A stretch of DNA of 64,000 bases. It comes from Candidatus Mediterraneibacter stercoripullorum (GTDB lineage Bacteria > Bacillota > Clostridia > Lachnospirales > Lachnospiraceae). How positions within the stretch are numbered: the first letter of the stretch is position 1; the number at the start of each line of letters is the position of its first letter. The notes under the pieces are model-generated. The model ran no database searches. It was given only the letters and a program-made list of their open reading frames with translations, and was not told the DNA's origin. The position numbers and the translations under genes were made by a program. Where the stretch lies: the NCBI GenBank assembly GCA_019115765.1, contig DXCZ01000095.1:31065-95064 (forward strand), written 5' to 3'. Shown piece after piece: positions 26,442 through 36,800 of this stretch.

Positions 26442-26636
26442 TTGTAATTTCCGTTTTAAGTGGTGTATACTTGGAGAGTATTTTTATTACAGCCCAGCCA
26501 AAGGCGGCAGGGCTGTAATAATTATTTTCAGAAACTTTTTTATCTGTAGTTTCTGTGCGGATCTTTTCCGGAAGTTCTGCCCGGAGACTTTGATTAAGTA
26601 TTTATCAATGATATCTTGCACGAAGGAGGAGCGCAC
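26442..26636 (+). promoter_or_regulatory. pyrG promoter and long leader with terminator-like hairpin
   Basis: TTGTAA (26442-26447) and TATACT (26466-26471), 18 nt apart, start a leader of about 160 nt. A hairpin TTACAGCCC/GGGCTGTAA (26487-26495 with 26510-26518) followed by TAATTATTTTC lies early in it; CAGAAAC/GTTTCTG can form a second stem. pyrG of Gram-positive bacteria is controlled by leader attenuation in known cases, which this layout would allow. The hairpin might instead end the upstream DUF1846 transcript. Confidence 0.45.
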
Positions 26637-28253
26637 ATGGCAGTAAAATATGTATTCGTCACCGGAGGCGTAGTATCCGGTCTCGGCAAGGGGATCACGG
26701 CCGCATCCCTTGGGAGGCTTCTGAAGGCCCGCGGTTACACCGTCACCATGCAGAAATTTGACCCCTATATTAATATCGACCCCGGTACAATGAACCCGGT
26801 ACAGCATGGAGAGGTATTTGTTACAGACGACGGTGCAGAAACAGATCTGGATCTGGGGCACTACGAGAGATTTATCGACGAAAGTCTGACAAAGAATTCC
26901 AATGTGACCACAGGAAAGATTTACTGGTCTGTCCTGCAGAAGGAACGCCGGGGTGATTTCGGCGGAGGCACCGTCCAGGTCATTCCTCATATTACAAATG
27001 AGATCAAGAGCCGATTCTACCGTAATCCTGCAGCAGAAGGCGTAGAAATTGCCATCATCGAAGTCGGCGGCACCGTAGGTGATATTGAGAGCCAGCCCTT
27101 CCTTGAGTCCATCCGTCAATTCCAGCATGAGAAAGGCCGTGAAAATGTTATTCTGATCCATGTCACCCTGATTCCCTATCTCCGGGCCTCTCAGGAGATG
27201 AAGACAAAACCGACTCAGGCCAGCGTAAAAGAACTGCAGGGAATGGGAATCCAGCCGGATATCATTGTCTGCCGTTCCGAATATCCACTGAGCACAGGCA
27301 TGAAGGATAAGATCTCGCTGTTCTGCAATCTGCCGGCAAGCCATGTACTTCAGAACCTTGATGTAGAGTACCTCTATGAAGCGCCTCTTGCAATGGAGAA
27401 GGAGCATCTGGCTCAGGTAGTCTGCGATTGTCTCCATCTGGACTGTCCGGAACCGAACCTGAAAGACTGGACCGAGATGGTAGACAATCTCCGCCATCCG
27501 ACCCAGGAAGTCACAGTCGCTCTGGTAGGGAAATATATCCAGCTCCATGACGCGTATATCAGCGTAGTGGAAGCCCTAAAGCACGGAGGTATCTATAGTC
27601 ATACAACTGTAAATATCAAATGGGTAGACTCTGAGACTGTCACACCGGACAATGTAGACGAGATCTTCAGTGACGTCAGCGGTATCCTTGTTCCCGGAGG
27701 ATTCGGTCACAGAGGGATCGAAGGTAAGATCGAGGCGATCAAATATGCCCGTACCCACAATATCCCATTCCTTGGGCTCTGCCTCGGTATGCAGCTTGCC
27801 ATCGTAGAATTTGCCCGTAACGTTGTAGGATACAACGATGCCCATAGTATGGAACTCAAACCAGACACAACCCATCCTGTCATTCATATTATGGAAGACC
27901 AGATCGGGGTGGAAAATATCGGAGGCACCCTCAGACTCGGCGCTTATCCCTGTGTTCTCAAGGAAGGTTCTCTCGCTTACAGCCTTTATGGAACAAAGGA
28001 GATCAGCGAACGCCACCGTCACCGCTACGAGGTCAACAATGACTACCGCGAAGTCCTGGAAGAAAACGGCATGTCTCTGTGCGGTCTTTCCCCTGACAGC
28101 CGGATCGTGGAGATGATCGAGATTCCCTCACATCCCTGGTTCATCGCCACTCAGGCCCATCCCGAGCTGAAATCCCGTCCGAACCGGCCCCATCCGCTGT
28201 TCAAGGGATTTGTGGAAGCGGCGTTGAAAAATAAAAAAGAGACCGATAAATAG
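26637..28253 (+). CDS. pyrG: CTP synthase
   Basis: 538 residues. Amidoligase domain with [30 protein letters not shown] (P-loop, 5-34) making CTP from UTP, ATP and glutamine; class I glutaminase domain with nucleophile Cys382 (GLCLGMQLA), the FGHRG oxyanion region and a C-terminal His/Glu pair ([11 protein letters not shown]). The ATG at 26637 follows GAAGGAGGAGC; an upstream in-frame ATG is rejected for lack of a ribosome site. Confidence 0.98.
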   Translation: MAVKYVFVTGGVVSGLGKGITAASLGRLLKARGYTVTMQKFDPYINIDPGTMNPVQHGEVFVTDDGAETDLDLGHYERFIDESLTKNSNVTTGKIYWSVLQKERRGDFGGGTVQVIPHITNEIKSRFYRNPAAEGVEIAIIEVGGTVGDIESQPFLESIRQFQHEKGRENVILIHVTLIPYLRASQEMKTKPTQASVKELQGMGIQPDIIVCRSEYPLSTGMKDKISLFCNLPASHVLQNLDVEYLYEAPLAMEKEHLAQVVCDCLHLDCPEPNLKDWTEMVDNLRHPTQEVTVALVGKYIQLHDAYISVVEALKHGGIYSHTTVNIKWVDSETVTPDNVDEIFSDVSGILVPGGFGHRGIEGKIEAIKYARTHNIPFLGLCLGMQLAIVEFARNVVGYNDAHSMELKPDTTHPVIHIMEDQIGVENIGGTLRLGAYPCVLKEGSLAYSLYGTKEISERHRHRYEVNNDYREVLEENGMSLCGLSPDSRIVEMIEIPSHPWFIATQAHPELKSRPNRPHPLFKGFVEAALKNKKETDK

Positions 28254-28329
28254 TATCTTTGCTGTCCATTTGCCCGGCATTGCCTGTTCATGCAGACACG
28301 GCAAGCCGCCTGCCGGGCTCATTATGCAG

Positions 28330-28402
28330 AGAGAGTCCCCGGACAGGACATCACATGAGCAGAGCGGATTCTGCAATATGATGTCCTGTCCGGGGACTCT
28401 CT
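28330..28402 (+). repeat. 24-bp perfect inverted repeat downstream of pyrG
   Basis: AGAGAGTCCCCGGACAGG... at 28330-28353 is the exact reverse complement of 28379-28402; the 25-nt loop contains a small GCAGA/TCTGC stem. It is followed by TTATTTAAAT, so it can act as the pyrG terminator, but its length and GGACAGG core recall the REP-like elements at 33.7, 50.1 and 51.2 kb. Confidence 0.75.
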
Positions 28403-28694
28403 TTATTTAAATCTAAAACGGATTGTCTGTTTCTCAGACCACGATTCTATCCGGGCGTTCACCAAGCCTGCATTGTGCAGAAGATTTCTCTTTGAATTAT
28501 AAACAAAAGCTGAAGGTGCTGTGTTGTCACGAAGGCCGCCGGGACAACACAGCTCCTCCATAGCGGCCGTCTGAGACCAGACGAACAGTACCAAAAAGAT
28601 GACTATTCATGAAAATATTTTACAGAACACACATTGTCAGATCCATTAAATAATCGTAAAATAATAGCATATTCTGCCGGAAAGGAGCCGACCT
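28403..28694 (+). other. Non-coding gap upstream of the AraC gene with pseudoknot potential
   Basis: GCTGTGTTGTC (28517-28527) pairs with GACAACACAGC (28542-28552); the loop carries GGCCGC, complementary to GCGGCC about 10 nt beyond the stem, so an H-type pseudoknot can form. A further GTCTG/CAGAC hairpin follows. No open reading frame or tRNA was recognised. The AraC start at 28695 has GGAAAGGAG upstream. Confidence 0.45.
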
Positions 28695-29765
28695 ATGAAA
28701 CTGAAATCACTCTGTCACCAGCTGATACATACAGGAAGCGCTGAAAATGTTCCTGAAATTTTATCCCGCTTCCGGATCCTGTGTCCGGAGTATTCCCCAT
28801 GCGACGAGGAACGGAAACCATGGCCCGTCTCCGGAAATGAACATCTCTTCGCACTGCTCTGGGAACTTCATGACGGACGGGCCCTGTCTGCCACTCTGCT
28901 TCCCCGAGAGGCGCCCTTTACATATGAAGCAGACTATATTCCCACCACCCGCACCCAGATGCATTCACACGAATATCTGGAGCTCTTCTATATCATAGAT
29001 GGGGAGTATCGGCAGAAGATCATGGATAATGAGTTTACATTTTCCAGAGGAGAACTCTGTCTGATCGACCGCAACTGCATGCACCAGGAGATCCTGGACG
29101 GAACTTCTGCCACGATCCTCTTCCTTGGGATCACGCCGGACATTTTCGACGACGTCATGAAGACGAGGCTGGATACTTCCGGCATCACCGCCTTCCTGAG
29201 CATGGCACTTCTGGAGCAGAAAAACGTCCAGCAATACCTGCATTTTCATCCCAGGCAGGAGGGAGGCACAGCCCAGGAAAATCCGGGAAATGATATGGAA
29301 CAGGCGCTGGAATCTCTGCTTCGTGAGCTGCTCCGGCATGACGAGGCGTCCCAGATCATCTGTCAGGGACTGCTGCTCCGGGTATTCCGGTTACTGAGCA
29401 CTCAGTATGAATTCTCTCTTTCGAAGAAGCTGAAGAAAGAGATGACATGGATTCTTTTTGAGGAAATCTCAAGATTTATAGACCGGCATCTCCAGGATAT
29501 CTCTATCCGGATGCTGTCGGAAGAATTTCATTTTCAGGATGATTATTTCAACCGGCTCTTGAAGAACCAGACCGGTCTGACCTATACGGAATATCTCCAG
29601 GCCCGGCGGCTGGAACGAGCAGAATCGCTTCTCCGGGATACCGATATGAAGATTGATGATATTGCCTGTGAGGTGGGATACCACAACAAAGGTTATTTCT
29701 ATAAAATATTTGCGGAACGGCACCGATTGACACCGGCACAGTTCCGCAAAAAGATGAAACATTGA
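28695..29765 (+). CDS. AraC-family transcriptional regulator
   Basis: 356 residues. The N-terminal half contains a cupin-type sensing domain (about 90-150: HSHEYLELFYIIDGEYRQKIMDNEFTFSRGELCLIDRNCMHQ). The C-terminal about 100 residues form the double helix-turn-helix (ISIRMLSEEFHFQDDYFNRLLKNQTGLTYTEYLQARRLERAESLLRDTDMKIDDIACEVGYHNKGYFYKIFAERHRLTPAQFRKKM). The cupin suggests a small sugar-like ligand. It is convergent with xfp (27 bp apart), so xfp is a reasonable target, but this is inference from position only. Confidence 0.93.
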   Translation: MKLKSLCHQLIHTGSAENVPEILSRFRILCPEYSPCDEERKPWPVSGNEHLFALLWELHDGRALSATLLPREAPFTYEADYIPTTRTQMHSHEYLELFYIIDGEYRQKIMDNEFTFSRGELCLIDRNCMHQEILDGTSATILFLGITPDIFDDVMKTRLDTSGITAFLSMALLEQKNVQQYLHFHPRQEGGTAQENPGNDMEQALESLLRELLRHDEASQIICQGLLLRVFRLLSTQYEFSLSKKLKKEMTWILFEEISRFIDRHLQDISIRMLSEEFHFQDDYFNRLLKNQTGLTYTEYLQARRLERAESLLRDTDMKIDDIACEVGYHNKGYFYKIFAERHRLTPAQFRKKMKH

Positions 29766-29792
29766 TCTGTTTCAGGTTCTTATTTCAGATTA

Positions 29793-32192
29793 TTATTTTT
29801 CTTCCGGCACGTGCCACTTCCAGTCACGGATCTCAGGCATATCAATGCCGTATTCATGAATGTACTGCTTATGTTCTACAAGCTTGTCATTCATTTCCTG
29901 GATCAGATAAGCGCCGCGGTTGCCAAGCTGAGGCAGGAAGCGGATAGCGTTCTTCACAAGATGGAACCTGTCGATCTCATTCTGGACACGCATATCAAAA
30001 GGAGTCGTGATGGTTCCTTCTTCTTTGTATCCGTATACATGGATGTTCCTGTTCGTTCTCCGATAGGTCAGCTCATGGATCAGCGTATGGTAGCCATGGA
30101 AAGCGAAGATGATCGGTTTATCCTTGGTAAACAGGGCGTCATACTCTGCATCGGTAAGACCGTGGGGATGCTTTGTATGTGGTTCCAGTTTCATCAGATC
30201 CACTACATTGATCACACGGATCTTCAGCTCCGGAAGAGCCTCTCTCAGGATAGTCACAGCCGCAAGTGTCTCCAGAGTAGGAGTGTCTCCGCAGCATGCC
30301 ATGACAATATCCGGCTCCTGTCCCTGATCATTGCTTGCCCACTCCCAGATACCGATTCCCTGGGTGCAGTGCTTCACAGCCTGTTCCATAGTCAGCCACT
30401 GCTGTCTCGGATGCTTGGACGCTACAATCACATTTACATAGTCTCTGCTGCGGATGCAGTGGTCAAAGCAGGACAGCAGACAATTGGCATCAGGCGGAAG
30501 ATACAGGCGGACTACATCTGCCTTTTTGTTGGCGATATGCTCCAGGAATCCCGGATCCTGATGGGTAAATCCATTGTGATCCTGCTGCCATACATTGGAG
30601 GAAAGGATCAGGTTCAAAGATGCGATGGACTGTCTCCACGGGAGCTGATTACATACCTTAAGCCATTTTGCATGCTGCGCGCACATAGAATCCACTACCC
30701 GGATAAATGCTTCGTAGCTGGCGAAGAAACCATGGCGTCCTGTCAGCAGATAGCCTTCCAGCCATCCCTCGCACATGTGTTCACTGAGCATGGAATCCAT
30801 GACTCTCCCATCCGGAGCGAGGAACTCATCGGAGTCGTATTTCTCATTGTTCCAGTCTCTGTTTGTAGCCTCGAACACCTTTCCAAGCCGGTTTGACATC
30901 GTCTCATCTGGTCCGAATATACGGAAATTGCGGGCCTCTTCGTTGAGTTTGAAGATATCTCTCACAAATCCTCCCAGCTCGATCATATCCTGAGCTTCCA
31001 CAGCGCCGGGAGCCGGCACATCTACCGCGTAATCACGGAAATCCGGAAGCCGCAGGTCTCTGAGCAGCTTGCCGCCGTTTGCATGAGGATTGGATCCGAT
31101 CCTTCGGTCTCCCTTCGGAGCCAGTTCTTTCAGCTCAGGGATCAGTCTTCCATTCTCGTCAAACAGTTCCTCCGGATGATAGCTCATCAGCCAGTCTTTG
31201 AGCATCTGCAGATGTTCCGGCTTGTCCATCATAATGGGAACCTGATGTGCCCGGAAGGAATTCTCGATCTGCTGTCCATCCACTGTCCTCGGCCCGGTCC
31301 ATCCCTTAGGCGTACGCAGAACGATCATGGGCCATTTCGGTCTTCTTGTATCATTGTTTTCCCTTGCGTTTTTCTGGATAGCTTTGATCTCATCCATGCA
31401 CTGGTCAAGGGCTTCCGCCATTTTCCTGTGCATTGCCATATGGTCGCTTCCGTCATCCTCTGTCTCTACGAAATATGGCTTCCATCCGCATCCGTCCAGG
31501 AAATGCTCCAGCTCCTCATGAGTGATACGTGCAAGGATCGTCGGATTGCTGATCTTGTATCCGTTCAGGTGAAGGATGGGCAGCACCGCGCCGTCGTTAA
31601 CCGGATTCAAGAACTTGTTGCACTGCCAGGATGTGGCCAGTGGTCCTGTTTCTGCCTCTCCATCACCTACGATACAGGCAGCGATCAAATCCGGATTGTC
31701 AAATACAGCACCGAAGGAATGTGCCAGGGAATATCCCAGTTCACCTCCCTCGTTGATGGATCCCGGTGTCTCCGGTGCCACATGGCTGGAGATACCGCCC
31801 GGGAATGAGAACTGCTTGCACAGTTTCTTCAGTCCGTCCATATCCTCTCCGATATTGGGATATACCTCGCTGTATGTTCCCTCAAGATAGGTGTTCGCCA
31901 CGAAGAAGTTTCCACCGTGGCCCGGCCCTGAAATCAGGATCATATCCTGGTCATATTTCTTGATAACACGGTTCAGATGGACATAGACAAAGTTCTGTCC
32001 CGGGACTGTCCCCCAGTGTCCTACGATTTTTTTCTTAACGTGTTCCATGGTCAGCGGCTGGCGGAGAAGAGGATTATCCAGGAGATACAGTTGTGCTGCT
32101 CCCAGATAGTTTGCCGCACGCCAGTAGGCGTCCATCTTTTTCAGATAGTCTTCCGTGACCGGCTGTCTTTCTACAACATTCTGCTCTGACAT
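29793..32192 (-). CDS. xfp: Xylulose-5-phosphate/fructose-6-phosphate phosphoketolase
   Basis: 799 residues. A thiamine-diphosphate enzyme cleaving xylulose-5-P (or fructose-6-P) to acetyl-phosphate plus an aldose phosphate. Signatures present: [33 protein letters not shown], the SGPGHGG motif, the ThDP segment [31 protein letters not shown] and HQDPGF(L). Start at 32192 (MSEQNVV) with AGGAGG 9 nt upstream; the longer in-frame extension is rejected. It gives a pentose route to acetate and ATP that bypasses lower glycolysis. The promoter overlaps a striking palindrome. Confidence 0.97.
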   Translation of the reverse strand: MSEQNVVERQPVTEDYLKKMDAYWRAANYLGAAQLYLLDNPLLRQPLTMEHVKKKIVGHWGTVPGQNFVYVHLNRVIKKYDQDMILISGPGHGGNFFVANTYLEGTYSEVYPNIGEDMDGLKKLCKQFSFPGGISSHVAPETPGSINEGGELGYSLAHSFGAVFDNPDLIAACIVGDGEAETGPLATSWQCNKFLNPVNDGAVLPILHLNGYKISNPTILARITHEELEHFLDGCGWKPYFVETEDDGSDHMAMHRKMAEALDQCMDEIKAIQKNARENNDTRRPKWPMIVLRTPKGWTGPRTVDGQQIENSFRAHQVPIMMDKPEHLQMLKDWLMSYHPEELFDENGRLIPELKELAPKGDRRIGSNPHANGGKLLRDLRLPDFRDYAVDVPAPGAVEAQDMIELGGFVRDIFKLNEEARNFRIFGPDETMSNRLGKVFEATNRDWNNEKYDSDEFLAPDGRVMDSMLSEHMCEGWLEGYLLTGRHGFFASYEAFIRVVDSMCAQHAKWLKVCNQLPWRQSIASLNLILSSNVWQQDHNGFTHQDPGFLEHIANKKADVVRLYLPPDANCLLSCFDHCIRSRDYVNVIVASKHPRQQWLTMEQAVKHCTQGIGIWEWASNDQGQEPDIVMACCGDTPTLETLAAVTILREALPELKIRVINVVDLMKLEPHTKHPHGLTDAEYDALFTKDKPIIFAFHGYHTLIHELTYRRTNRNIHVYGYKEEGTITTPFDMRVQNEIDRFHLVKNAIRFLPQLGNRGAYLIQEMNDKLVEHKQYIHEYGIDMPEIRDWKWHVPEEK

Positions 32193-32224
32193 TCTGACTT
32201 TCCTCCTAAAAACATTTGCTTTCT

Positions 32225-32288
32225 GTCTAAAAGAAAGATTTTTTCTTTCTTTGATATATTTTAGACAATCTTTCCTTTTTCCGCAATT
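32225..32288 (-). promoter_or_regulatory. xfp promoter overlapped by operator-like palindrome
   Basis: On the minus strand TTGCGG and TAAAAT lie 17 nt apart upstream of xfp. The -10 falls in an inverted repeat running 32225-32266: outer arms GTCTAAAA/TTTTAGAC and inner arms AAAGAAAG/CTTTCTTT. The position over -10 and the start region suits a repressor operator or an early-transcript hairpin. Confidence 0.5.
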
Positions 32289-32353
32289 TCCGCAGTCTGT
32301 CTGATTTCCCAAAAGTTACCTCTTCCGACCTCAACACATTTGCCAACTTTTAT

Positions 32354-33589
32354 TTACAGTTTGATCTTCATATCCTGCTTCTGGATTCCGTGTCTGTCTG
32401 CGTATCCTGACAGGATCAGAGTAAGCGCCCCGTCTCCTGTGATGTTGCACGCCGTTCCGAAGCTGTCCTGGAGAGCAAAGATTGTCAGCATCAGCGCAGT
32501 TCCTGATTCATTAAAGCCAAGGATGCCGGTGATCAGTCCCAGGGAAGCCATGACCGTGCCGCCCGGCACACCCGGAGCTCCGATTGCGAAGACTCCCAGA
32601 AGCAGACAGAACAGGATCATAGTCCCCGGTGAAGGAATATCCCCATAAAGGATCTGAGATACCGCCATCACAAAGAACACTTCCGTCAGGACAGAACCGC
32701 ACAAGTGAATATTCGCAAAAAGCGGGATGCCAAAGTCAACCATATCGTCTCTCAGCGGAGGCTCCGATTTCTTCGCGCATCGCAGCGCTACGGCCAGCGT
32801 CGCGGCGGAAGACATGGTGCCCACTGCTGTGATATAGGCAGGGCCGTAGTTTCGTATCACCTGTAAAGGATTTCTCCGGGAATATATCCCCGCCGCCAGA
32901 TATAATACGGCCATCCAGATAAAATGTCCAAGTATCACGATCAGCACGATCTTGATAAACACCGGCAGTTGCTTTGTGATAGTCCCCTCATAGGACAATC
33001 CCCAGAAAGTAAATCCTATAAATACCGGCAGCACCGGGATGACTACTCTTTTCACTATCTCCAGCACAATCTTCTGGAACTCCTCCAGAAGCTCCGTCAG
33101 CGTCCGTGCATTTGTCCAGGTGGCTGCCAGTCCCAGAAGAACAGACAGCACCAGCGCACTCATAACTGACATGATCTCCGGAATTTCCAGCTGAAAGACA
33201 AGTTCCGGCAGTTCTTTCAATCCTTCCGTCCTGGATACAATAGACAGATGAGGAATCAGGCCGTATCCTGCTGCCATGGACAGGAGCGCCGCCAGGATAG
33301 AGGAAGCATATGCGCAGAGCAGCGCGATTCCCAGCATTCGTGATGCATTCCTCCCCAGTCTTGTAATAGATGGTGCTATAAATCCGATGATGATCAGAGG
33401 AACACAGAAGTTGATCAGCTCTGACAGGATGAACCTGACTGTCACCACTACGTTCATCAGAGCGGTTCCAATGCTCTGTGCCTGTCCCGTTCCCGCATCT
33501 GCGGCAGCCGCGCAGAACTGTCCCGCAAGAATTCCTAACACTACTCCAAGGACAAGCCGGAAGGGAAGACTGCTTAATATTTTTTTCAT
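32354..33589 (-). CDS. Dicarboxylate/amino-acid:cation symporter (DAACS family)
   Basis: 411 residues with 8-9 hydrophobic segments in a GltP-like pattern: N-terminal MKKILSSLPFRLVLGVVLGILAGQF, the scaffold SELINFCVPLIIIGFIAPSI, the serine-rich hairpin TAVGTMSSAATLAVALRCAK and the C-terminal hairpin with GVPGGTVMASLGLITGILG and the substrate/Na+ region around DSFGTACNITGDGALTLI. It imports a dicarboxylate or neutral amino acid with sodium or protons; the exact substrate cannot be read. GGAATG ribosome site upstream. Same strand as xfp, 160 bp upstream of its start, probably a separate unit. Confidence 0.9.
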   Translation of the reverse strand: MKKILSSLPFRLVLGVVLGILAGQFCAAAADAGTGQAQSIGTALMNVVVTVRFILSELINFCVPLIIIGFIAPSITRLGRNASRMLGIALLCAYASSILAALLSMAAGYGLIPHLSIVSRTEGLKELPELVFQLEIPEIMSVMSALVLSVLLGLAATWTNARTLTELLEEFQKIVLEIVKRVVIPVLPVFIGFTFWGLSYEGTITKQLPVFIKIVLIVILGHFIWMAVLYLAAGIYSRRNPLQVIRNYGPAYITAVGTMSSAATLAVALRCAKKSEPPLRDDMVDFGIPLFANIHLCGSVLTEVFFVMAVSQILYGDIPSPGTMILFCLLLGVFAIGAPGVPGGTVMASLGLITGILGFNESGTALMLTIFALQDSFGTACNITGDGALTLILSGYADRHGIQKQDMKIKL

Positions 33590-33720
33590 ATAATCATTCC
33601 TTTCTGCATAAAGCGGACACTCAAAATCCGCTTCACGGTTTTCTCAAATGACAGAGTGGGTTTCATTATACGGGATAAACGAAGGAATGACAAGAGGGAA
33701 GATTCTGGCATGATGCCAAA

Positions 33721-33788
33721 GGGGACAGGTACTTTTTCCAGCCGAATTCAGAATATTCTGAATTCGGCCGAAGAAAGTACCTGTCCCC
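33721..33788. repeat. REP-like palindrome, GGGGACAGGTAC family, copy 1
   Basis: A 68-bp near-complete palindrome: outer arms GGGGACAGGTACTTT/AAAGTACCTGTCCCC and a 28-bp perfect inner palindrome centred on GAATATTC. It lies 15 bp from the carB stop, between carB and the symporter gene, and may also act as terminator. Related copies occur at 50090 and 51205. Confidence 0.85.
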
Positions 33789-33802
33789 TGAAACAAAATT
33801 AT

Positions 33803-36800
33803 TTACAGCTTCGCAATGTCAATCAATGTAAGCTTCTTGATATCTGTATTTTCCAGACTGGTGATCAGTGCTCTTGCTGTATCTATGGCCGTCAGCACGT
33901 TCACACCGGTCTCAATCGCATTTCTCCGGATAACGAATCCGTCCTTGGAGTGCTCTGCGCCCTGAGCCGGAATATCGATGACCAGATCGATCTTGTGCCC
34001 CAGAATCAGGTCGAGAAGATTGGGGGACTCCTGTTCGATCTTACGGACCGGTGTCGCCTTCACGCCGGCCTCGTTGAGTGCACGGGCAGTTCCGCTTGTA
34101 GCGAAGATATGGTAACCGTTGTTTGCAAATCTTCGCCCGATCTCCACTGCCTCAGGCTGATCCTCGTCACGGACAGTCATGATCATGTTCTTGAACTTGG
34201 GCAGCTTGATGCCCGCACCAAGGAATGCCTTGTAAAGAGCCTCGTCAAATGTCTTCGCGATTCCCAGACACTCTCCGGTAGACTTCATCTCCGGTCCAAG
34301 ACTAATATCAGCTCCGCGGATCTTCTCAAAAGAGAATACCGGCATCTTCACTGCCACGTAGTCTGCTTCAGGCTGCAGTCCCGGCGTATAGCCCAGCTCA
34401 CGGATCTTCTTACCGATGATCACCTGTGTTGCAAGGGGCACGATCGGAATACCTGTTACTTTGCTGATATATGGCACAGTACGACTGGAACGCGGATTAA
34501 CTTCAATGACATACACATCCTCCTCACCGCAGACAATAAACTGGATGTTTATCATACCGATCACGTGGAGTGACTTTGCCAGTCTTCTCGTATACTCTGC
34601 GATCTTCGCCTTGGCGCCCTCTGTAAGACTCTGTGCCGGATAAACGGAAATACTGTCTCCGGAATGGATACCCGCGCGCTCAATATGCTCCATGATACCC
34701 GGAATCAGGATATCTGTTCCATCGCATACCGCGTCTACCTCTATTTCCTTGCCCTGGAGGTACTTGTCCACCAGGATCGGGTGATCTTGTGCAATCCGGT
34801 TAATGATGCCGATAAACTGATCGATATCATTATCGTTGATAGCGATCTGCATGCCCTGTCCGCCCAGCACATAGGAAGGACGCACCAGTACAGGATATCC
34901 CAGACGGTTGGCCACTTCCTTTGCCTCTTCCGCTGTAAATACAGTTCCTCCCGTAGGACGGGGGATCTCACACTCTTCCAGGATCTCGTCGAACAGCTCG
35001 CGGTCCTCTGCCTTGTCCACATTCTCCGCAGAAGTTCCAAGAATCGGCACACCCATCTTCATCAGGGCCTCCGTCAGCTTGATGGCTGTCTGTCCGCCGA
35101 ACTGAACTACCGCGCCATCCGGCTTCTCGATATCTACAATGCTCTCTACATCCTCCGGAGTCAGCGGCTCGAAATACAGTTTGTCCGCGATATCGAAGTC
35201 CGTACTTACCGTCTCCGGGTTATTATTAACGATGATAGTCTCATAGCCCTCTTTGGAGAATGCCCATGTGCAGTGTACAGAGCAGAAGTCGAACTCGATC
35301 CCCTGGCCGATACGGATCGGGCCGGATCCAAGCACGAGGACCTTCTTCTTTCCTTCCGTCTTCTCTACCTCATTCTCACTGCCGTATACAGAATAGTAAT
35401 AAGGCGTCTCCGCTGCAAACTCTGCCGCGCATGTATCAACGATCTTGTAAGCTGCAACGATGCCGTTGGCATGACGCATGTCGTGGATCTCCTGTTCAGT
35501 CTTTCCGGTAAGACGTGCGATCACATTATCCGGAAACTCGATCCGTTTTGCCTCTTTCAGAAGCTCCGGCGTCAGCTCCTCGGTCTGCAGTGCATGCTCC
35601 ATCTCTGTGATGATAGCGATCTTGTCGATAAACCAGCGGTCAATCTTCGTAATATTGTAAATTGTATCGTAGTCAATGCCTCTGCGGACCGCCTCTGCGA
35701 TCCTCCAGATCCTCATATCATCCACAATGGACAACTGTTCGATCAGATCTTCCCCTGACAGATCTGTAAAGTCATAGGACATCAGGCAGTCTACGTGCTG
35801 CTCCAGAGAACGGATTGCCTTCATCAGAGCACCCTCGAAATTATCGCAGATACTCATGACCTCTCCTGTGGCCTTCATCTGTGTAGTCAGCGTCCTCTTT
35901 GCGCTGATGAACTTATCAAAAGGAAGTCGGGGCAGCTTCACTACCACATAATCCAGCATTGGTTCAAAGCTTGCGTAAGTCTTCTGTGTAATGGCATTTT
36001 TGATCTCATCCAGAGTATACCCAAGCGCGATCTTGGCGGACACCTTCGCGATCGGATAACCGGTCGCCTTGGAAGCCAGAGCAGAAGAACGGCTGACTCG
36101 CGGATTCACCTCTATGACACAGTACTCAAAAGAATCCGGGTTCAGCGCATACTGAACGTTACAGCCGCCGGTAATATTAAGCTCATTGATAATATTAAGC
36201 GCGGAAGTACGGAGCATCTGGTATTCCTTATCTCCCAGCGTCTGGGACGGCGCCACGACAATACTGTCACCGGTATGAACACCTACCGGATCGATGTTTT
36301 CCATATTACATACGGTAATGCAGTTTCCTGCACTGTCACGCATCACTTCATACTCGATTTCTTTCCATCCTGCAATACAGCGCTCAACAAGAACCTGTCC
36401 TACACGGGAGAGACGGAGACCATTTTCCAGGATTTCAACCAGCTGATGGGAATCATGAGCGATACCGCCGCCGCTTCCGCCCAGTGTGTACGCCGGACGC
36501 AGCACTACCGGGTATCCGATCTTATTTGCGAAGGCCAGACCATCTTCTACATTCTCTACTACCAGAGACGCAGCCACAGGCTCGCCGATCTTCTCCATCG
36601 TAGCCTTGAACTCAAGACGGTCCTCAGCCTTCTTGATCGTCTCAGAAGTAGTACCGATGAGGCGTACTCCGTTTTCCCTCAGGAAGCCTGCCTCCTCAAG
36701 TTCCATGGCAAGGTTAAGTCCCGCCTGGCCTCCGAGCGTCGGAAGAATACTGTCCGGCTTCTCCTTCAGGATCAGCTGCTCCACCACTTCAACGGTAAGG

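Noticed and set aside
32193..32312. N-terminal 40-residue extension of xfp
   Set aside because: It reads through the promoter and palindrome, has no ribosome site, and AGGAGG fits the start at 32192.
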